The notes: generated from the letters alone by a model not told the origin. Positions 33,421-45,047 are shown, counted from the stretch's first letter. The stretch: 64,000 bases of DNA from Plectosphaerella cucumerina (GCA_020746995.1 JAGPXD010000001.1:558001-622000), one strand, 5' to 3'. A program made the numbers and translations.

Positions 33421-35158
33421 TCAAACAGTGGCCTGGATGGCCTCTTCGGACTGGATTGCGACATTTTCCGGGGTCGATTCGTTGTCGTCAGAGAACGCGA
33501 CGGCGGAGTCAGCAGAGGAAAAGTCTCGGAGCAGATCGATCGAATGGTAGTAGTCGATGGCTTTTCGGCGCTTGAGGTTGTCCTCGGCAACACGTGCAAG
33601 GAGCTTCTTCGTGAGAGGGTGAGCAGAGAAGCGATCCGGCAGCGCATCCCAGACCTTGGGGTCGGTTCCCTGAGCGTGGAGGACGCCACACTTCTTGCGC
33701 GCATACTCCGTGAAGAGGAACGTCCTAGATGACTCGAGCATGAACGTCATTTGGTCTGAGGGGGATAAGATTAGCGAAATTCATCGGACCAAAATTGCAG
33801 GTTGGACTTACTCTCGAGGATCCTCCGCGGCTCGTTCACCTGCAGGGGAGTCTCGGTGATGTAAGGGTCAGAGAACCCGCCATGGGGTGTGTGGCCTCCC
33901 TCATAGCTGCAGCCGCCAGGCATGAAATCGTCAGAACGGCCAAGACCGGCGCCGTAGATGCAGGCAAGAAGCTCTGTGGCACTATTGCGATGGAAGTACG
34001 GGGGCCTGAAGGTGTTGCTGGCCACATCCCAGCGAGGCCCGAACCACAGATAGTCTGCGAGAGGCACATGGGGATCGGCAGACTTGGCTGTGAGCACCGT
34101 GTTGATGCTGGGGTCCGTGTGGTCGACAGTCGCCGTGCTTTGGGCCACAAACTTGGTCAAGTCATACTGGAGGCGATATGTCAGTTTTCATGTTCGCCCG
34201 AGAGAGCAATGAGACGTACCTTGTAAGGGACGCAGTTTCCGTGCCATGCCACCACATCAAAGGGGCTGTGGTCCTGCTTGATGGCAACATGCTTTCCATT
34301 GTTCTTCACCACGATGGTGAAGGGGACGTGCAGGTCGTCGTCAATGAAGGCGACGGGGAAAAGGAAGTCGCGCGGGTTGGCGAGGCCATGACCACCGATA
34401 GGACCAAGATCTGGCAGCTCCCAGGTTGAGCCCCAAACTTCGGCGATGTGGCCACGAGCAACGGGGGATCCGGGCGCCAGGTTGATGCGGAAACGGACGC
34501 CTCGAGGGATGACGAAGATCTCACCAGGCTGGACAAAGAGCTTGCCTAGCTCCGTGTGGACGTCAAGGATGCCGAGCTGTGGGGTAATGAGGAAGTCGCC
34601 GTCGGTGTTGCAATACGCCTTGTCTCCCATGGAAGCGTTGATCATGTAGACATAGGCCGCAATACCCTGGCGAAGGTTGGGGTCGCCACTTCCTCCAAGA
34701 GTGTGAAGACCGTCAGAGAAGTCGATGTGCTCGTCCTCGGACGGAAGCGTGAAAGGTGCCCACTCGGCCTGCTCGGGGAGAGCCTCGACGGCAGGGTTGA
34801 TGGACAGGAAGCAATTCTCAATGTCTGACTTGCTCTCGATGGGGAAGTATCCCTGATGAGCGGCGGAGGGCCTGGCACGGTACATGTAGGTGCTGTAGTT
34901 CAGGCCACGAGGAGCGGCGAAGGCAGAGTACGTGATGCCCTCGGTGTATAGACCGAAGCCGCGGTCTTGGGGGTTGTTCTGGCCCACAGGGAGGGCCCCG
35001 GGGATGACCTCTGACTGATGGCGGTTGCCCCAGCCGGCTTGATACTCGTAGGGGTCATTCTCGCGAGTGGGCTTGGTCCTCTGGAGGTCCGTGTAGTGAA
35101 AGACCTTCTCCGGGTCAGTCACCGGCAGACGGGGCTTGACGGAGAACGACGGAGACAT
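33421..35158 (-). CDS. Homogentisate 1,2-dioxygenase-type enzyme
   Basis: Three exons on the minus strand, 35158-34220, 34166-33812 and 33755-33421, give 542 aa. The cupin dioxygenase sequence is well kept: YQAGWGNRHQSE at the N-terminal lid, LPDLGPIGGHGLANPRDFLF, SPFDVVAWHGN, and the iron site PPYFHRNSATE with the later TPHGG His. It should open a 1,2-position of homogentisate or a close 2,5-dihydroxyphenyl acid using Fe(II) and O2. It is about 95 residues longer than usual HGDs (about 445). Roughly 17-35 residues are extra at the N-terminus and about 65 at the C-terminus, the latter charged and Ser/Glu-rich. Neither maleylacetoacetate isomerase nor fumarylacetoacetase lies beside it. It shares a 515-base promoter with the PcaB-like gene. 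Confidence 0.88.
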
Positions 35159-35673
35159 GGCGATGATGATGACTTGTGCCTTGTCTCAAAGTGAAGGATG
35201 ATCTTGGTGCAGTGAGTGAGGTGTGAAGCTTGAGCACAGTTCGCTGTCTATACGCCCCAGATGTTCTCCGGCCCGTCCCCAGGTCTTGCTTAAAGGGGCC
35301 ATGGCGCGGAGACAATCGCCGGGGTGGGTATCGCGTGGCACTGCCGCGCCGTAGCCCGAGAGTCCGGCCTCCGGCCCCATGTGGCACCCCACACCCGACT
35401 CGCGATGTCTTGGCTGTCAAGCTGTCCCACATGAGTGTCAGCTCCCACATCACCGGTGCAGCGTGGGGAAGCTCAGCTGCCCACTAGGTCCCACCTCGTG
35501 ATGGAAGCTCCCGAAGCGGATACCATGTTCACCGATGATGAGTTTGAGAAACTACCAGGAGGTGGTCTTCCGTGACTTTGCCCAAAGGACTGGGTTTTGT
35601 TGGCTCCCAGTAGTTTGTCCATGCAAGCCTATCCACCCCCTCACTCTCCCGCCCCAGTCCATCTGACGTCGCC
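35159..35673. other. Divergent promoter, dioxygenase / PcaB-like gene
   Basis: 515 bases between two divergent start codons. It carries C/G-rich patches (several CCCCA and GGGGT words) that could bind CreA-type repressors. I see no CCTCGG box. Confidence 0.45.
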
Positions 35674-37217
35674 ATGTCTCTGTCTAGAGCCACTGCTCTT
35701 GTGAAGTTCGGGGGGTCGTTGGTCCGCAACGTCACCCTAGGCCGCAACTTGCGCCCAAATGCCCTCTGCGTGGACCATGGGCAGCGTCGAAGCATTGGCT
35801 CTATCAGCGCATTCGACTCGATCATCTTCCGAAACTTATTCGGCACAGACGAGATCCGCAATGTAAGCAAACAGTCTCCCATGCGATGACATGCCCCCTG
35901 CTGACTGGTGAGAAGGTCTTCAGCGATGAGGCTTACATCAAGCGATGCGTCGACGTCGAAACAGCTCTGGCTCGGTCTCAAGCCGAGTGCGGTGTCATTC
36001 CAAAAGACGCCAGCACCGAGATTACCTCCAAATCCGACGCCTCTGCCCTCGATCTCGACCGCCTTCGAAACGAGACAGATATCGTCGGTTACCCGATCCT
36101 GCCCCTCGTTCGCCAGATCAGCGCCATGTGCGGCGACTCCGGGAAATACGTCCATTGGGGAGCTACGACACAAGACATCATGGACACAGCAAGCGTGCTG
36201 CAGATGAAGGACGGCCTGGTCGTTGTCGAAAAGAAGCTGTCGGGTGTCATTGCGGCTTTGGAGAAACTTTCCAAGATCCACCGCGACACACCCATGGCAG
36301 GCCGAACGCACCTTCAGCATGCTCTCCCGGTGACATTCGGTTACAAGTGCGCGGTCTGGCTATCTGGACTCTACCGCCACCGTGAGCGTCTGCAACAGCT
36401 GAAGCCACGCGCTCTACTCGTTCAGTATGGAGGTGCTGCCGGAACCCTCGCTTCACTTGGACCTGGCGAAGAGGGAGTCAACGTCCGCAAGCAACTGGCC
36501 CTGGAGCTGGGGCTCGAGGACCCAACCATCACCTGGCATGTTGCCCGTGATGGCGTGGCAGAGACCATCAACTTCCTCGCACTCGTCGGTGGTTCTCTTG
36601 GGAAAATCGCCTTGGATCTCATGCTCATGTGCTCCAACGAGCTGAGCGAGGTTGCTGAGCCCTTCGTTCCACATCGCGGAGCTTCTTCAACCATGCCGCA
36701 GAAGAGGAACCCAATCTCGAGCGAAGTCATCCTTGCGGCGTCCAAGATCCTGCGTTCCAATGCCAGTCTCGTCCTTGACGGCATGGTTTCCGACTTTGAG
36801 AGGGCGTCAGGACCTTGGCACCTCGAATGGGTTGCTATCCCGGAGAGCTTCGTCATGGCCGTTGGGTCGCTTCACCAGGCCGAGTTCGCCCTGGCTGGCC
36901 TGGAGGTGGACACCAGCAAGATGGCCTCCAACTTGGCTCTGAGCAAGGGCCTGATTGTCGGGGAAGCTGTCATGATGAGTCTTGCCAATCACATTGGCAG
37001 ACAGGCTGCTCACGATGTGGTGTATGAAGCTTGCAAGAAGACCATTGAACAGGGGGGCGAGACGACATTGTTGGACACCCTGAAGGAGTCTCAAGCTGTG
37101 GTGAAGGCTATCCCTGTTGAGGAGCTGGAGCGCCTTTGTGACCCGACAAACTATCTGGGTTCATCACAGAGAATGGTAGACGACACCTTGAAGCTGGGAC
37201 AAAGCGGCAGATCATAG
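35674..37217 (+). CDS. PcaB-like 3-carboxy-cis,cis-muconate cycloisomerase / adenylosuccinate lyase family
   Basis: Exons 35674-35862 and 35916-37217 give 496 aa. The fumarase/aspartase superfamily signature SSTMPQKRNP is present, with the upstream blocks HWGATTQDIMDTA and GRTHLQHALPVTFG. The latter, together with QYGGAAGTLASLG and the C-terminal ADSL/PcaB-type tail, resembles bacterial PcaB more than purine-pathway adenylosuccinate lyase. PcaB-type enzymes lactonise 3-carboxy-muconate in the protocatechuate branch. Known fungal CMLE is a beta-propeller, so a bacterial-type fold here is unusual. The first 45 or so residues are basic and Ser/Arg/Leu-rich before the conserved core starts, so they may be a mitochondrial presequence. 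Its substrate in this cluster is unproven. Confidence 0.82.
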
Positions 37218-37425
37218 ACATCACTTTAACACGATTCAGATTTGAATTTCACCGCATGTTTCGTGTCATTCACATGTCTACTTTTTAAGGGTTTAGACGA
37301 CAGGATTCAATTGGTGATGATACGTTATGTTTAGGCTCTTAGGGCTGAGGAATATTAGAGGCCGAGTGTTGCTGTGTTTTCAAATGTGGTATTGCTAAGC
37401 GACATTGTATTTTGAATCCAGGCCT

Positions 37426-39351
37426 CTAGATATCGTAGGCCTTGAGATCGCTAGCCACTTCGAAGGGGGCCCCCGTCGCAGCTTTCAGCTCATCCATGGT
37501 CACCTCGTCGAACAACTCCCGAAGAACCAAGCCCTGAGGCGTGCAGTCGAAGACGGCGATGTCTGTGATAATTCTTGACACGCATCTCTGACCCGTCAGA
37601 GGGAATGTACATTCTAGAATACAAGTCAGACCTTGGAGCCATTATGATGCAACAGTATGAACACGTACCTCGCACAATCTTTGCTCTTCCCTTCTTGTCG
37701 ACGTGTTCCTGCGAGGTGGTGTAAGAGGGGTTCTCCTAACGGAATCCTCCATGTCAGGGGCAGACCTACCATGGTGACGACCACCTTTGTCTTCTCCGGG
37801 TTGGCGACCAAGTCCATAGCACCGCCAATTCCTTTGACCTTGTCAGGGAGCATGAAGTTCGCCAGGTCTACGATGGTAGAGGCGAGCACGTTAGCATTCT
37901 CAGTTGGATTGAGGAGTCAAGAGTTGTCACAGGGAGAGGATGGCACTCACCTCCGTACTGGCTGACTTGAAAAGCTCCGAGGACAGTCATGTTGATCTTG
38001 CCGGCCCTGATCATGCCGAAACTCTCATGGCTGCCAAATGTTGATGCTCCCGGGTTCAGTGTGACGGTTTCTTTCCCCGGGTTGATGAGGTCTGGGTCTT
38101 CCTCGCCTGGCTCGGGATAGCGTCCCATACCGAGCATTCCATTCTCGGACTGCAGGATGACTTCCACGCCTTCGGGCACCAGGGCGGGTGCCGCCAAAGG
38201 AATCCCGATACCGAGGTTGACGTACATTCCATCCTTCAGCTCTTTCGCCACTCTCCGAATGATGCGATCTCTCCTGATGCTTGATGGCGTTGCTGCAGTG
38301 AAGCATGTCAGTGATGGTGCGAAACGACAGACGTCCGGGTCATTGCATGTGCCGAGCCGACGTACCTGGGTCGGAATCTCCTCCCGAGCTGCTCCGGGTA
38401 ACGAGCTTCTCGATTTCTTTCGGCGCAGTGCTTTTGATGACCGCATCCACGTAAATGCCCTGGATGTGAATACTTTCAGGCTCCAGCGGCGCTTCAACGA
38501 TCTCATCGGCCTCGACGATTGTGAACTTGGCATTCTTCGCCATGGCCTCGTTGAAGTTGTTCTGTGCCTTGCGGAACGTGCAGTTACCAAGCCTGTCGGC
38601 CTTGTTGACCTTGACCAGGGCGACATCGCCGAAAATGGACTCTTCCAAGACGTAATTCTTGCCTCCAAAGTCTCGCGTTTCTCGGACTTTGGACATGACT
38701 GCCACAGTCCCATCGGGGTTATACTTCACCGGTAGCTGGCCGGTTTGGACTTTGAAGTGTCAGAGCAGATCCCTAGAACGATGGGGGCGAACAGGGGTTG
38801 GGCTCGGTTTAGGGGCTCACCCAGCGTGCCATAGCCTGCTGGCGTGTAAAATGCCGGGACACCAGCAGCTCCAGCGGCGCATCGCTCCACCATAGTGCCC
38901 TGTGGCAGAAGCTCCAGGCTGAGCTCGCCAGTCAGGTACATCTTCTCAAAGGTCTTGTTCTCGCCGATGTAGGATGCGACCATTTTGCTGATCTGTCGCG
39001 TCTCGAGTAGTTGGCCTGATTATGGGACTTGATCAGTGACGCCTCTTCGTATAGATGCGAAGTAGACTCACCCAAGCCCACCCCCGGCATGCCTGCATTG
39101 TTCGAGACCACCGTAAGGTCCTGAATGTCCGGTCGCGCTGCCACGGCGTTGATGAGGGTGCTTGGCACCCCCGAGAAGCCGAATCCGCCAACCAACACAG
39201 TCGAACTGCTCTTCACTCCTTGAATCGCCTCTGTCGCTGAAGGAATGATCTTGTTAATCCTGCGCAGGGGCGCCGTGCTGGACAAGTTGCGACGAGCAGA
39301 TGCCGCCGCCCAAACGTGGCGGCTCCTCGAGCGGAACGCAGGGCTGATCAT
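37426..39351 (-). CDS. Mitochondrial SCOT-type 3-oxoacid / 3-oxoadipate CoA-transferase
   Basis: Seven exons on the minus strand, 39351-39072, 39015-38821, 38749-38366, 38292-37951, 37867-37770, 37708-37669 and 37613-37426, give 508 aa. The N-terminus is rich in Arg, Ser and Ala and ends in RRNLSS, a typical mitochondrial presequence. The alpha half carries GGFGFSGVPSTLI and PVKYNPDGTVAVM. The beta half carries the catalytic-Glu motif QSENGMLGMG. It moves CoA from succinyl-CoA to a 3-oxoacid. With a maleylacetate reductase and a thiolase in the same block, 3-oxoadipate is a reasonable substrate; acetoacetate is the alternative. It is divergent from the CaiB-type gene over 318 bases that contain a CCGAGG box. 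Confidence 0.9.
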
Positions 39352-39669
39352 GATGGGCGTTTGATTTCGGTATGGTTCGGATGTTCCTAGCCAGTCTTCT
39401 GGTGATCTCGCTGTGGCTTCGGGTGCTTTCTGGTGTATTTTGACGTGCCGGTGAGGTTTGGCGAGCTGGGGCTCGGTCTTCGACGTACCCCTGCCGAAGG
39501 TCCCTTCGGGGCACCACTACAGCGGTGCCGAGGGTGGGACATCACCTTCCCACGCCGGTCCCACATGAAAGTTGACCGGCATGAAGCTGCATTACATTTC
39601 TGGTCCATTGGATGCGTTTGTTGATTTGATGCAGCAGTGACATTTCGAATCAATAGCAAACGACTTACC
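39352..39669. promoter_or_regulatory. Divergent promoter, SCOT / CaiB-type CoA-transferases
   Basis: 318 bases between the start codons of two unrelated CoA-transferases. CCGAGG lies at 39528-39533, near the middle. Confidence 0.45.
39528..39533 (-). promoter_or_regulatory. CCTCGG (Far-type) box
   Basis: CCGAGG on the plus strand in the divergent promoter of the two CoA-transferases. Function inferred. Confidence 0.35.
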
Positions 39670-41318
39670 ATGATGCAGCTTTCTCGACTTCGATCCTCGG
39701 CCCTGGCCCTGAAGCCCAAGGTCCACACCAGGGGGAATGCGACTTTGTCACCCCCAAAACAGCCCTTGGCTGGCTTGAGAGTTCTTGACATGTCAAGAGT
39801 GCTTGCCGGTGTAAGTAAACCCGGTAAATCACGTACGTTTCTTTGCTAAAGATCACCAGCCGTATTGCGCCCAAATTCTGGGTGATCTGGGGTCCGTTGT
39901 GTCATGAAAATGGCCCCTTCGGAGCAAAGGCTGAAACTGCTGCAGGGCCGACGTGATCAAAATTGAGCATCCCACTCGGGGGGATGACACGAGGGCTTGG
40001 GGGCCGCCGTATGCCCCCTACATTGACGGTCGAAGTGGCCCTGGTGAAAGCGCCTACTACCTGTCGGTGAGTGATCTTCGCAGTCTCCTTGCGAAAACAG
40101 CCTGTTGACGAGACCCAACTACAGGTGAACCGCAACAAGCGATCCCTTGCACTATCATTCAAGGAAAAGGCCGGTGTCGATATCATCACAAAGCTTGTGA
40201 AAAACACCGACATCGTTGTTGAAAACTACCTCCCAGGAAGCCTGAAGAAATACGGCCTCGACTATGAGAGCCTTGCCAAGATCAACCCACGGCTGATTTA
40301 CGCCAGTGTCACGGGATATGGTCAGACTGGTCCATACAGCGACCGTGCCGGCTACGATGTCATGGTGGAAGCGTGAGTCCAAGCTCCATCCCGGAAGCAG
40401 TCGTCCGGATGCTGACTTGCAGGTCGACTACAGCGAAATGGGCTTGATGCACATCACCGGTCCTAGGGACGGCCCACCGGTCAAGGTTGGCGTCGCAGTG
40501 ACAGACCTGACGACCGGCCTGTATGCCGTCAACAGCGTACTGGCTGCCATTATCGAGCGAGGTGTCTCCGGCAAAGGCCAGCACTTGGATATTTGTCTCA
40601 GCGACTGCCAAGTTGCCACCTTGTCGAATATGGCCCAGTCGGTTCTGGTGACGGGACAAAGAGATGGTGGCCGATACGGCACGTCACATCGTGAGTGTCC
40701 CAATACATCGTTATCATGACATCCCAGCTGACAGCATAGCTTCCGTCGTGCCGTATCGAGCCTTCCGGACCTCAGATGGAGACATCCTGATCGGCGGCGC
40801 CAACGACCGCCTCTTCGGTGTTCTCAGCGAGTGTTTAGGTCAGCCTGAATGGGCTTCAGACGAACGCTTCTCGACAAACTCGTCTCGAGTAGCAAACCGC
40901 GAAATCCTGGAGAAGTCGATAGAAGACATCACATCGACTAAGACTACACAGGAGTGGCTTTCCAAGTTTGACGGAACTGGTCTTCCTTATGCCAAAGTTA
41001 ATGACCTGAAGGATACCGTGAACCATCCCCATGGTAAGATCCTCTGACCCCCAGTCGAACATGGCTAACCTCGGAGTATCGATAGTCCTTGCTAGGGGCA
41101 TGATCAAGGAGTTGGAACACCCAGCCCTGGGGAAACTGAAGGTGCTGAATAGCCCTGTTCAGTACTCTCGGTCCGGCCCATCCATCAGAACTCCGCCTCC
41201 TCTCCTGGGTCAGCATACTAAGCAAGTGTTGCGAGACGTCCTGGGCTTTGGGGATGCTGAGATCGACTCCTTGAGGATGGAGAAAGTCATCCATGTTGAT
41301 GACTCTGCTTCATCGTAG
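39670..41318 (+). CDS. CaiB/BaiF (family III) CoA-transferase
   Basis: Seven exons, 39670-39810, 39860-39891, 39946-40066, 40125-40372, 40434-40690, 40740-41033 and 41086-41318, give 441 aa; exon 2 is only 32 nt. The fold signatures are LAGLRVLDMSRVLAGPYCAQ, LGDLGADVIKIEHP, NRNKRSLALSF, VTGYGQTGPYSDRAGYD with the acid that forms the acyl intermediate, and LMHITGPRDGPPVKVGVA. It is closest in kind to succinate-hydroxymethylglutarate/glutarate CoA-transferases (SUGCT-like), which use succinyl-CoA as donor. The basic, Ser/Arg-rich first 25 residues suggest mitochondrial import. An ATG directly follows the first, so the start may be 39670 or 39673. Its acid acceptor is unknown. Confidence 0.88.
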
Positions 41319-41643
41319 CGTCAAGACGTGAGCTGTCTCAAGCATCTACATGCATTACATAGACAATTCGCACCCAAATGCACGCTCATTCTGTAGAAGC
41401 ACCTGTTCGCCAAGATTCAGTAATCACACTCCTGCAAAAGATTCGATCTGTGCTTGGTTTGCTGTTCACGAATTGTTGTACGTGGCTCATATTTTGGACA
41501 CGTCAGGTCTCGGCCAACGAGAGGTTTCACTTCATGCACCCATTCTTGAAGGTGACAAGTAACTGGACTGAGTAGGATTTATATGCTTGCTATAGCCGTT
41601 CTATTCGAGAATGGTCCATCTCGACCGATCCAACATGGGTGTA
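41319..41643. other. Convergent intergenic region
   Basis: 325 bases between the 3' ends of the CaiB-type and thiolase genes. Nothing is recognised beyond expected 3' regions. Confidence 0.5.
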
Positions 41644-43033
41644 TTACTCGCGAGCGAATGCGGATGCCACACCGAGTCCAGTACTAGAGACAAGTTAGGA
41701 CTTAGGAGAGCACTCTGTACTTCACCAAGCAGCCACTTACCTGGTGCACATGCTGATGACGCCAATCTCCTTGTCTTGGCGGGCAAGCTCGGCGAGCAAG
41801 GTGGCGAGTTGACGAGTGCCAGTGGCTCCCGTTGGGTGGCCTATGGCAATGGCGCCTCCATTCGGGTTGACCTTGTCCAAGTCGAGGCTAAGCCCATGGA
41901 TGCAAGCCACCGCCTGGCTTGCGAATGCTTCGTTGAGTTCGAAAATGTCGACGTCTTGCTTCTCAATCCCGATGTGGTCAAAAAGCCTGGGAATAGCATA
42001 CAAAGGCCCCATGCCCATCTCGTCCGGTTCGCATCCGGCGACCTGGGTGCCAAGGAATCGTCCGAGGGGCTTGAGTCCACGGGCTTCCGCCCATGACCGA
42101 CGTGCTAGGATGGCGGCGGAAGCACCGTCGCTCATTTGAGATCTGATGGTTTTGGTTAGCTTGGTGTGTACTTCGAATCTGGTGCGTTGAGTGCCTCACG
42201 AGTTGCCGGCAGTGCTTCCCCCATTTTCGATGAAAGATGATTTCAGCTTGGCCAGCTTTTCCAGCGTGACACCAGGTCGGATGGTCTCGTCGGCTTCCAC
42301 ACGCATCCTCGTCTTCTGCTCTCCGTCGAATAAATCGTACTCGACCGGCACGATCTCACTCGCGAAGTGGCCGGCGGCCAATGCCTTATTGGCCTTCGTG
42401 TGGCTAAGAAGAGCAAACTCGTCTTGCATGGCTCTGGTGATGTTGTAGCGTTGCGCCACGTTCTCTGATGTTATCCCCATGGGCATGAGGCAGTCCGCAG
42501 CGGACTTGACGGCTGTGCTGCGGAGACTTGGCCCGACATCGGCAGGTATCCCACGCGTCTGGTAGTTTTTCGACATGCTCTCGACGCCTCCGGCCATGGC
42601 GACATCGATCTGCCCAGCCCAGATAGAGTGCGCCATGTGGGTGAAAGCTTGCAGACTGCTTGAACACTGGCGGTTAACCGTGTGGAATGTCGTCGTTACG
42701 GGGAAGCCGGCGTTGAGAAGGGCCATTCTGCCCGTCTTGGCGAAGCCGAGCTCTGCCAGAACGTTTCCAATGAGGACGTCTTGGACATCCTTGTGTTCGA
42801 TCTTGGCCCGCCGAGGGGCTTCTGCCATGATCTGTGCACAGTCTAAAGTCAGCAACAGAGCGCAAAGCTTGATCAACTCTTCAACCTACCGGTCCCAGGA
42901 TGTCTTCAGGCCAAGCATCCTTGAAGCTCCCCTTGAAAGACCGGGTAATTGGACTTCGGATGGCTGACAGGATCACCACGTCGTTGGGCGATTTGGGAGC
43001 CAGACGGCGGGCTGCTTTGGTGATCGACGACAT
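41644..43033 (-). CDS. Second thiolase (3-ketoacyl-/3-oxoadipyl-CoA thiolase family)
   Basis: Four exons on the minus strand, 43033-42890, 42831-42200, 42142-41741 and 41683-41644, give 405 aa. The active-site Cys is in NRQCSSSLQ, the Asn/Glu box is ELNEAFAS, the His lies in GHPTGATGTR, and the second Cys is in SMCTSTGLG. The last exon encodes just 13 residues. Unlike the thiolase at 17.6 kb it has no clear PTS1 or PTS2. The basic start MSSITKAARRLAPK could be a mitochondrial presequence. In this cluster cleavage of 3-oxoadipyl-CoA to succinyl-CoA and acetyl-CoA is the natural role, but the sequence alone does not separate that from fatty 3-ketoacyl-CoA. It is divergent from the Fe-alcohol dehydrogenase. 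Confidence 0.88.
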
Positions 43034-43322
43034 TGCGACAAAATGATGCTGGGTCCAGCTGTTGCTACATTCACAATCAATCTGGAAGTCTACACTGTCG
43101 ATGTGCGCCTGAAGTGGGAGAGATGCACCAATATCCTGGGCGAGATCGGGTGGTGCTTGACCCCGGCATCGGCACGTGGGACCGCCGATGTATGACGCCG
43201 CCGGGCCCCACGCGGAGACGGCTTCTTGATGACCGGCCGTCAATCCCCGCCGTCGATTGAGGACTTCTTTCCTGCATCGTCGGCAACACCCCCTGACAAT
43301 TCTGGCACATCGCAGCGCACCT

Positions 43323-44567
43323 ATGTCTTTCGAATACGGAACAGAGACCGTTCGCTCGGCGTTTGATCGCGATACGCCGCGATTCTCCTACGGCCTCCGA
43401 TTCCCCGAAGCCTGCGCACATCACTGCCAAGAAACCTTTGGTAGCACTCGAGTCTACGTCATCTGCTCCAAGTCAATTTCCGAGAAAACCGACGCGCTCA
43501 ATCGCCTCACCGCCGCCTTGGGCGACCGAGTCGCTGGAGTCAGGATTGGCATCAGCCCTCACACCCCAATTGCCCAGGTGCTAGAGGTGGTCAGTGATGC
43601 CCAGAATCTCAACATCGATTGCCTGGTGACCCTCGGCGCGGGAAGCCTCACCGATGCGGCAAAGATCGTGCGTCTGGCTCTGGCCAATTCTGCCACGACC
43701 GAGGACGACATGAAGACGCTTTGGGGCACAGCTGATAGCAATCCCGCCCTCCGAAGCAAGATATCCAAGCCGACTATCCCTCTCATTCACATCCCCACAT
43801 CCCTCTCTGGAGGCGAATACCAGGCCATCGCTGGAGGGACAGAGTCGCAGGGACACGCCAAGAGAACGTTCCACTGTGAGGGAGTCGACCCAGAGCTGGT
43901 CATCCAGGACCCGGAGCTCTGCCTGACTACTCCCGCATGGGTGTGGCTCAGCACCGGCATCCGCTCTGTGGACCACTGCGTGGAAACGCTATGCTCTCTG
44001 CTCTCAAACGACAATGGAGATAAATGGGCCCGCAAAGGGTTGCAGAAACTCGTGAAGGGACTTCTGCAGAGCAAAGCAGACCCCGACTCCCTCGCTGCCC
44101 GGCATCTTTGCCAGCAGGGAGTCGTCGAGGCCATGTGCGCCGTCTCCAGCGGTGTCCCCCTGGGAGCCAGCCACGCCATCGGCCATCAGCTCGGCCCTCT
44201 CGGTGTCGGCCACGGAGAAACGAGTTGCATTCTTCTACCGGCAGTCTGCAAGTTCAACCTCCGACACAAGGCCAACGTCGATCGGCAGGCGAGCACCAAA
44301 GACCTGCTTCTCGAGCTTGATGAAGTCAAGCACCTCCTGGCCTCTAAAGGAACGAGTACGGAGGATCAAGATCTGGGAGATATTTTGGATGTCATCATCT
44401 CAGCTCTGGGCATGCCACGAACGCTGGAGGACGTCGGGGTGAAGCCGGAGAGCATGGCCGTCTTGGCGCGGAACAGTCTTGAGGACATCTGGATAAAGAC
44501 GAACGCCGTCCCCATCACAGAGGAGGCCCAAGTCCTGGAGATCCTCGAAATGTGTTCTAGGAAGTAG
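43323..44567 (+). CDS. Fe-containing alcohol dehydrogenase, maleylacetate reductase type
   Basis: Single exon, 414 aa, starting at the ATG that opens MSFEYGTETVRSAFDRDTPR; an in-frame ATG 66 bases upstream gives a less likely extended start. Motifs are the nucleotide-binding GAGSLTDAAK, then PTSLSGGEYQAIAGGTE, which is characteristic of maleylacetate reductases, and GASHAIGHQLGPLGVGHGE with His residues for the metal site near residue 280. The enzyme would reduce maleylacetate to 3-oxoadipate with NAD(P)H, the step after hydroxyquinol ring cleavage. No intradiol hydroxyquinol dioxygenase gene is in the window. It is the only intron-less gene among the complete models. It is divergent from the second thiolase over 289 bases. 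Confidence 0.86.
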   Translation: MSFEYGTETVRSAFDRDTPRFSYGLRFPEACAHHCQETFGSTRVYVICSKSISEKTDALNRLTAALGDRVAGVRIGISPHTPIAQVLEVVSDAQNLNIDCLVTLGAGSLTDAAKIVRLALANSATTEDDMKTLWGTADSNPALRSKISKPTIPLIHIPTSLSGGEYQAIAGGTESQGHAKRTFHCEGVDPELVIQDPELCLTTPAWVWLSTGIRSVDHCVETLCSLLSNDNGDKWARKGLQKLVKGLLQSKADPDSLAARHLCQQGVVEAMCAVSSGVPLGASHAIGHQLGPLGVGHGETSCILLPAVCKFNLRHKANVDRQASTKDLLLELDEVKHLLASKGTSTEDQDLGDILDVIISALGMPRTLEDVGVKPESMAVLARNSLEDIWIKTNAVPITEEAQVLEILEMCSRK

Positions 44568-45047
44568 TTTCTGCAATCTGGGGGAATACACACTCAAACT
44601 CTCAGAGGACTCAAGGCGTCATGGTCGGTTTCAGATTGCATTGACATGTTGCTGCCCCGGATGTGACGGCCCGCCAGGAGTTCGTCCAGTCCAGACGTCT
44701 CGGGAGTTGAGGGCCCTGGCCCCCTAGAGACCTCGGCAGTGGCCTAGATGCCGAGACCGAAGACCGTTGCAACCTGGGGGAGACGCCCCTGCCACCCTGA
44801 ACTTTGAGTTGAAGCTAGTTCCTCTCCGCACCTCCATCATTGCCGCGCCGATCTTGCCGCGGCCCCGTGGCACGGTCGTGCATGGAGGGCCCACCTGTCC
44901 CACCATCCCGCGATGTCACAAGTTCAATGTCATGTGAAGCTATATCGACAAAGAGCTGAAGCCTGCGATCAGACTCCAAGACAGCACCAGACGGCGTCTA
45001 ACAACAGCCACACCGAAGCTTCACGATTCAGGCCAGAACATTGCACC
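44568..45047. promoter_or_regulatory. Promoter region of the FAD monooxygenase
   Basis: 480 bases after the Fe-alcohol dehydrogenase. CCTCGG lies at 44731-44736, about 310 bases before the monooxygenase ATG. No gene seen. Confidence 0.45.
44731..44736 (+). promoter_or_regulatory. CCTCGG (Far-type) box
   Basis: Perfect hexamer upstream of the monooxygenase whose product ends in a PTS1. Function inferred. Confidence 0.35.
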
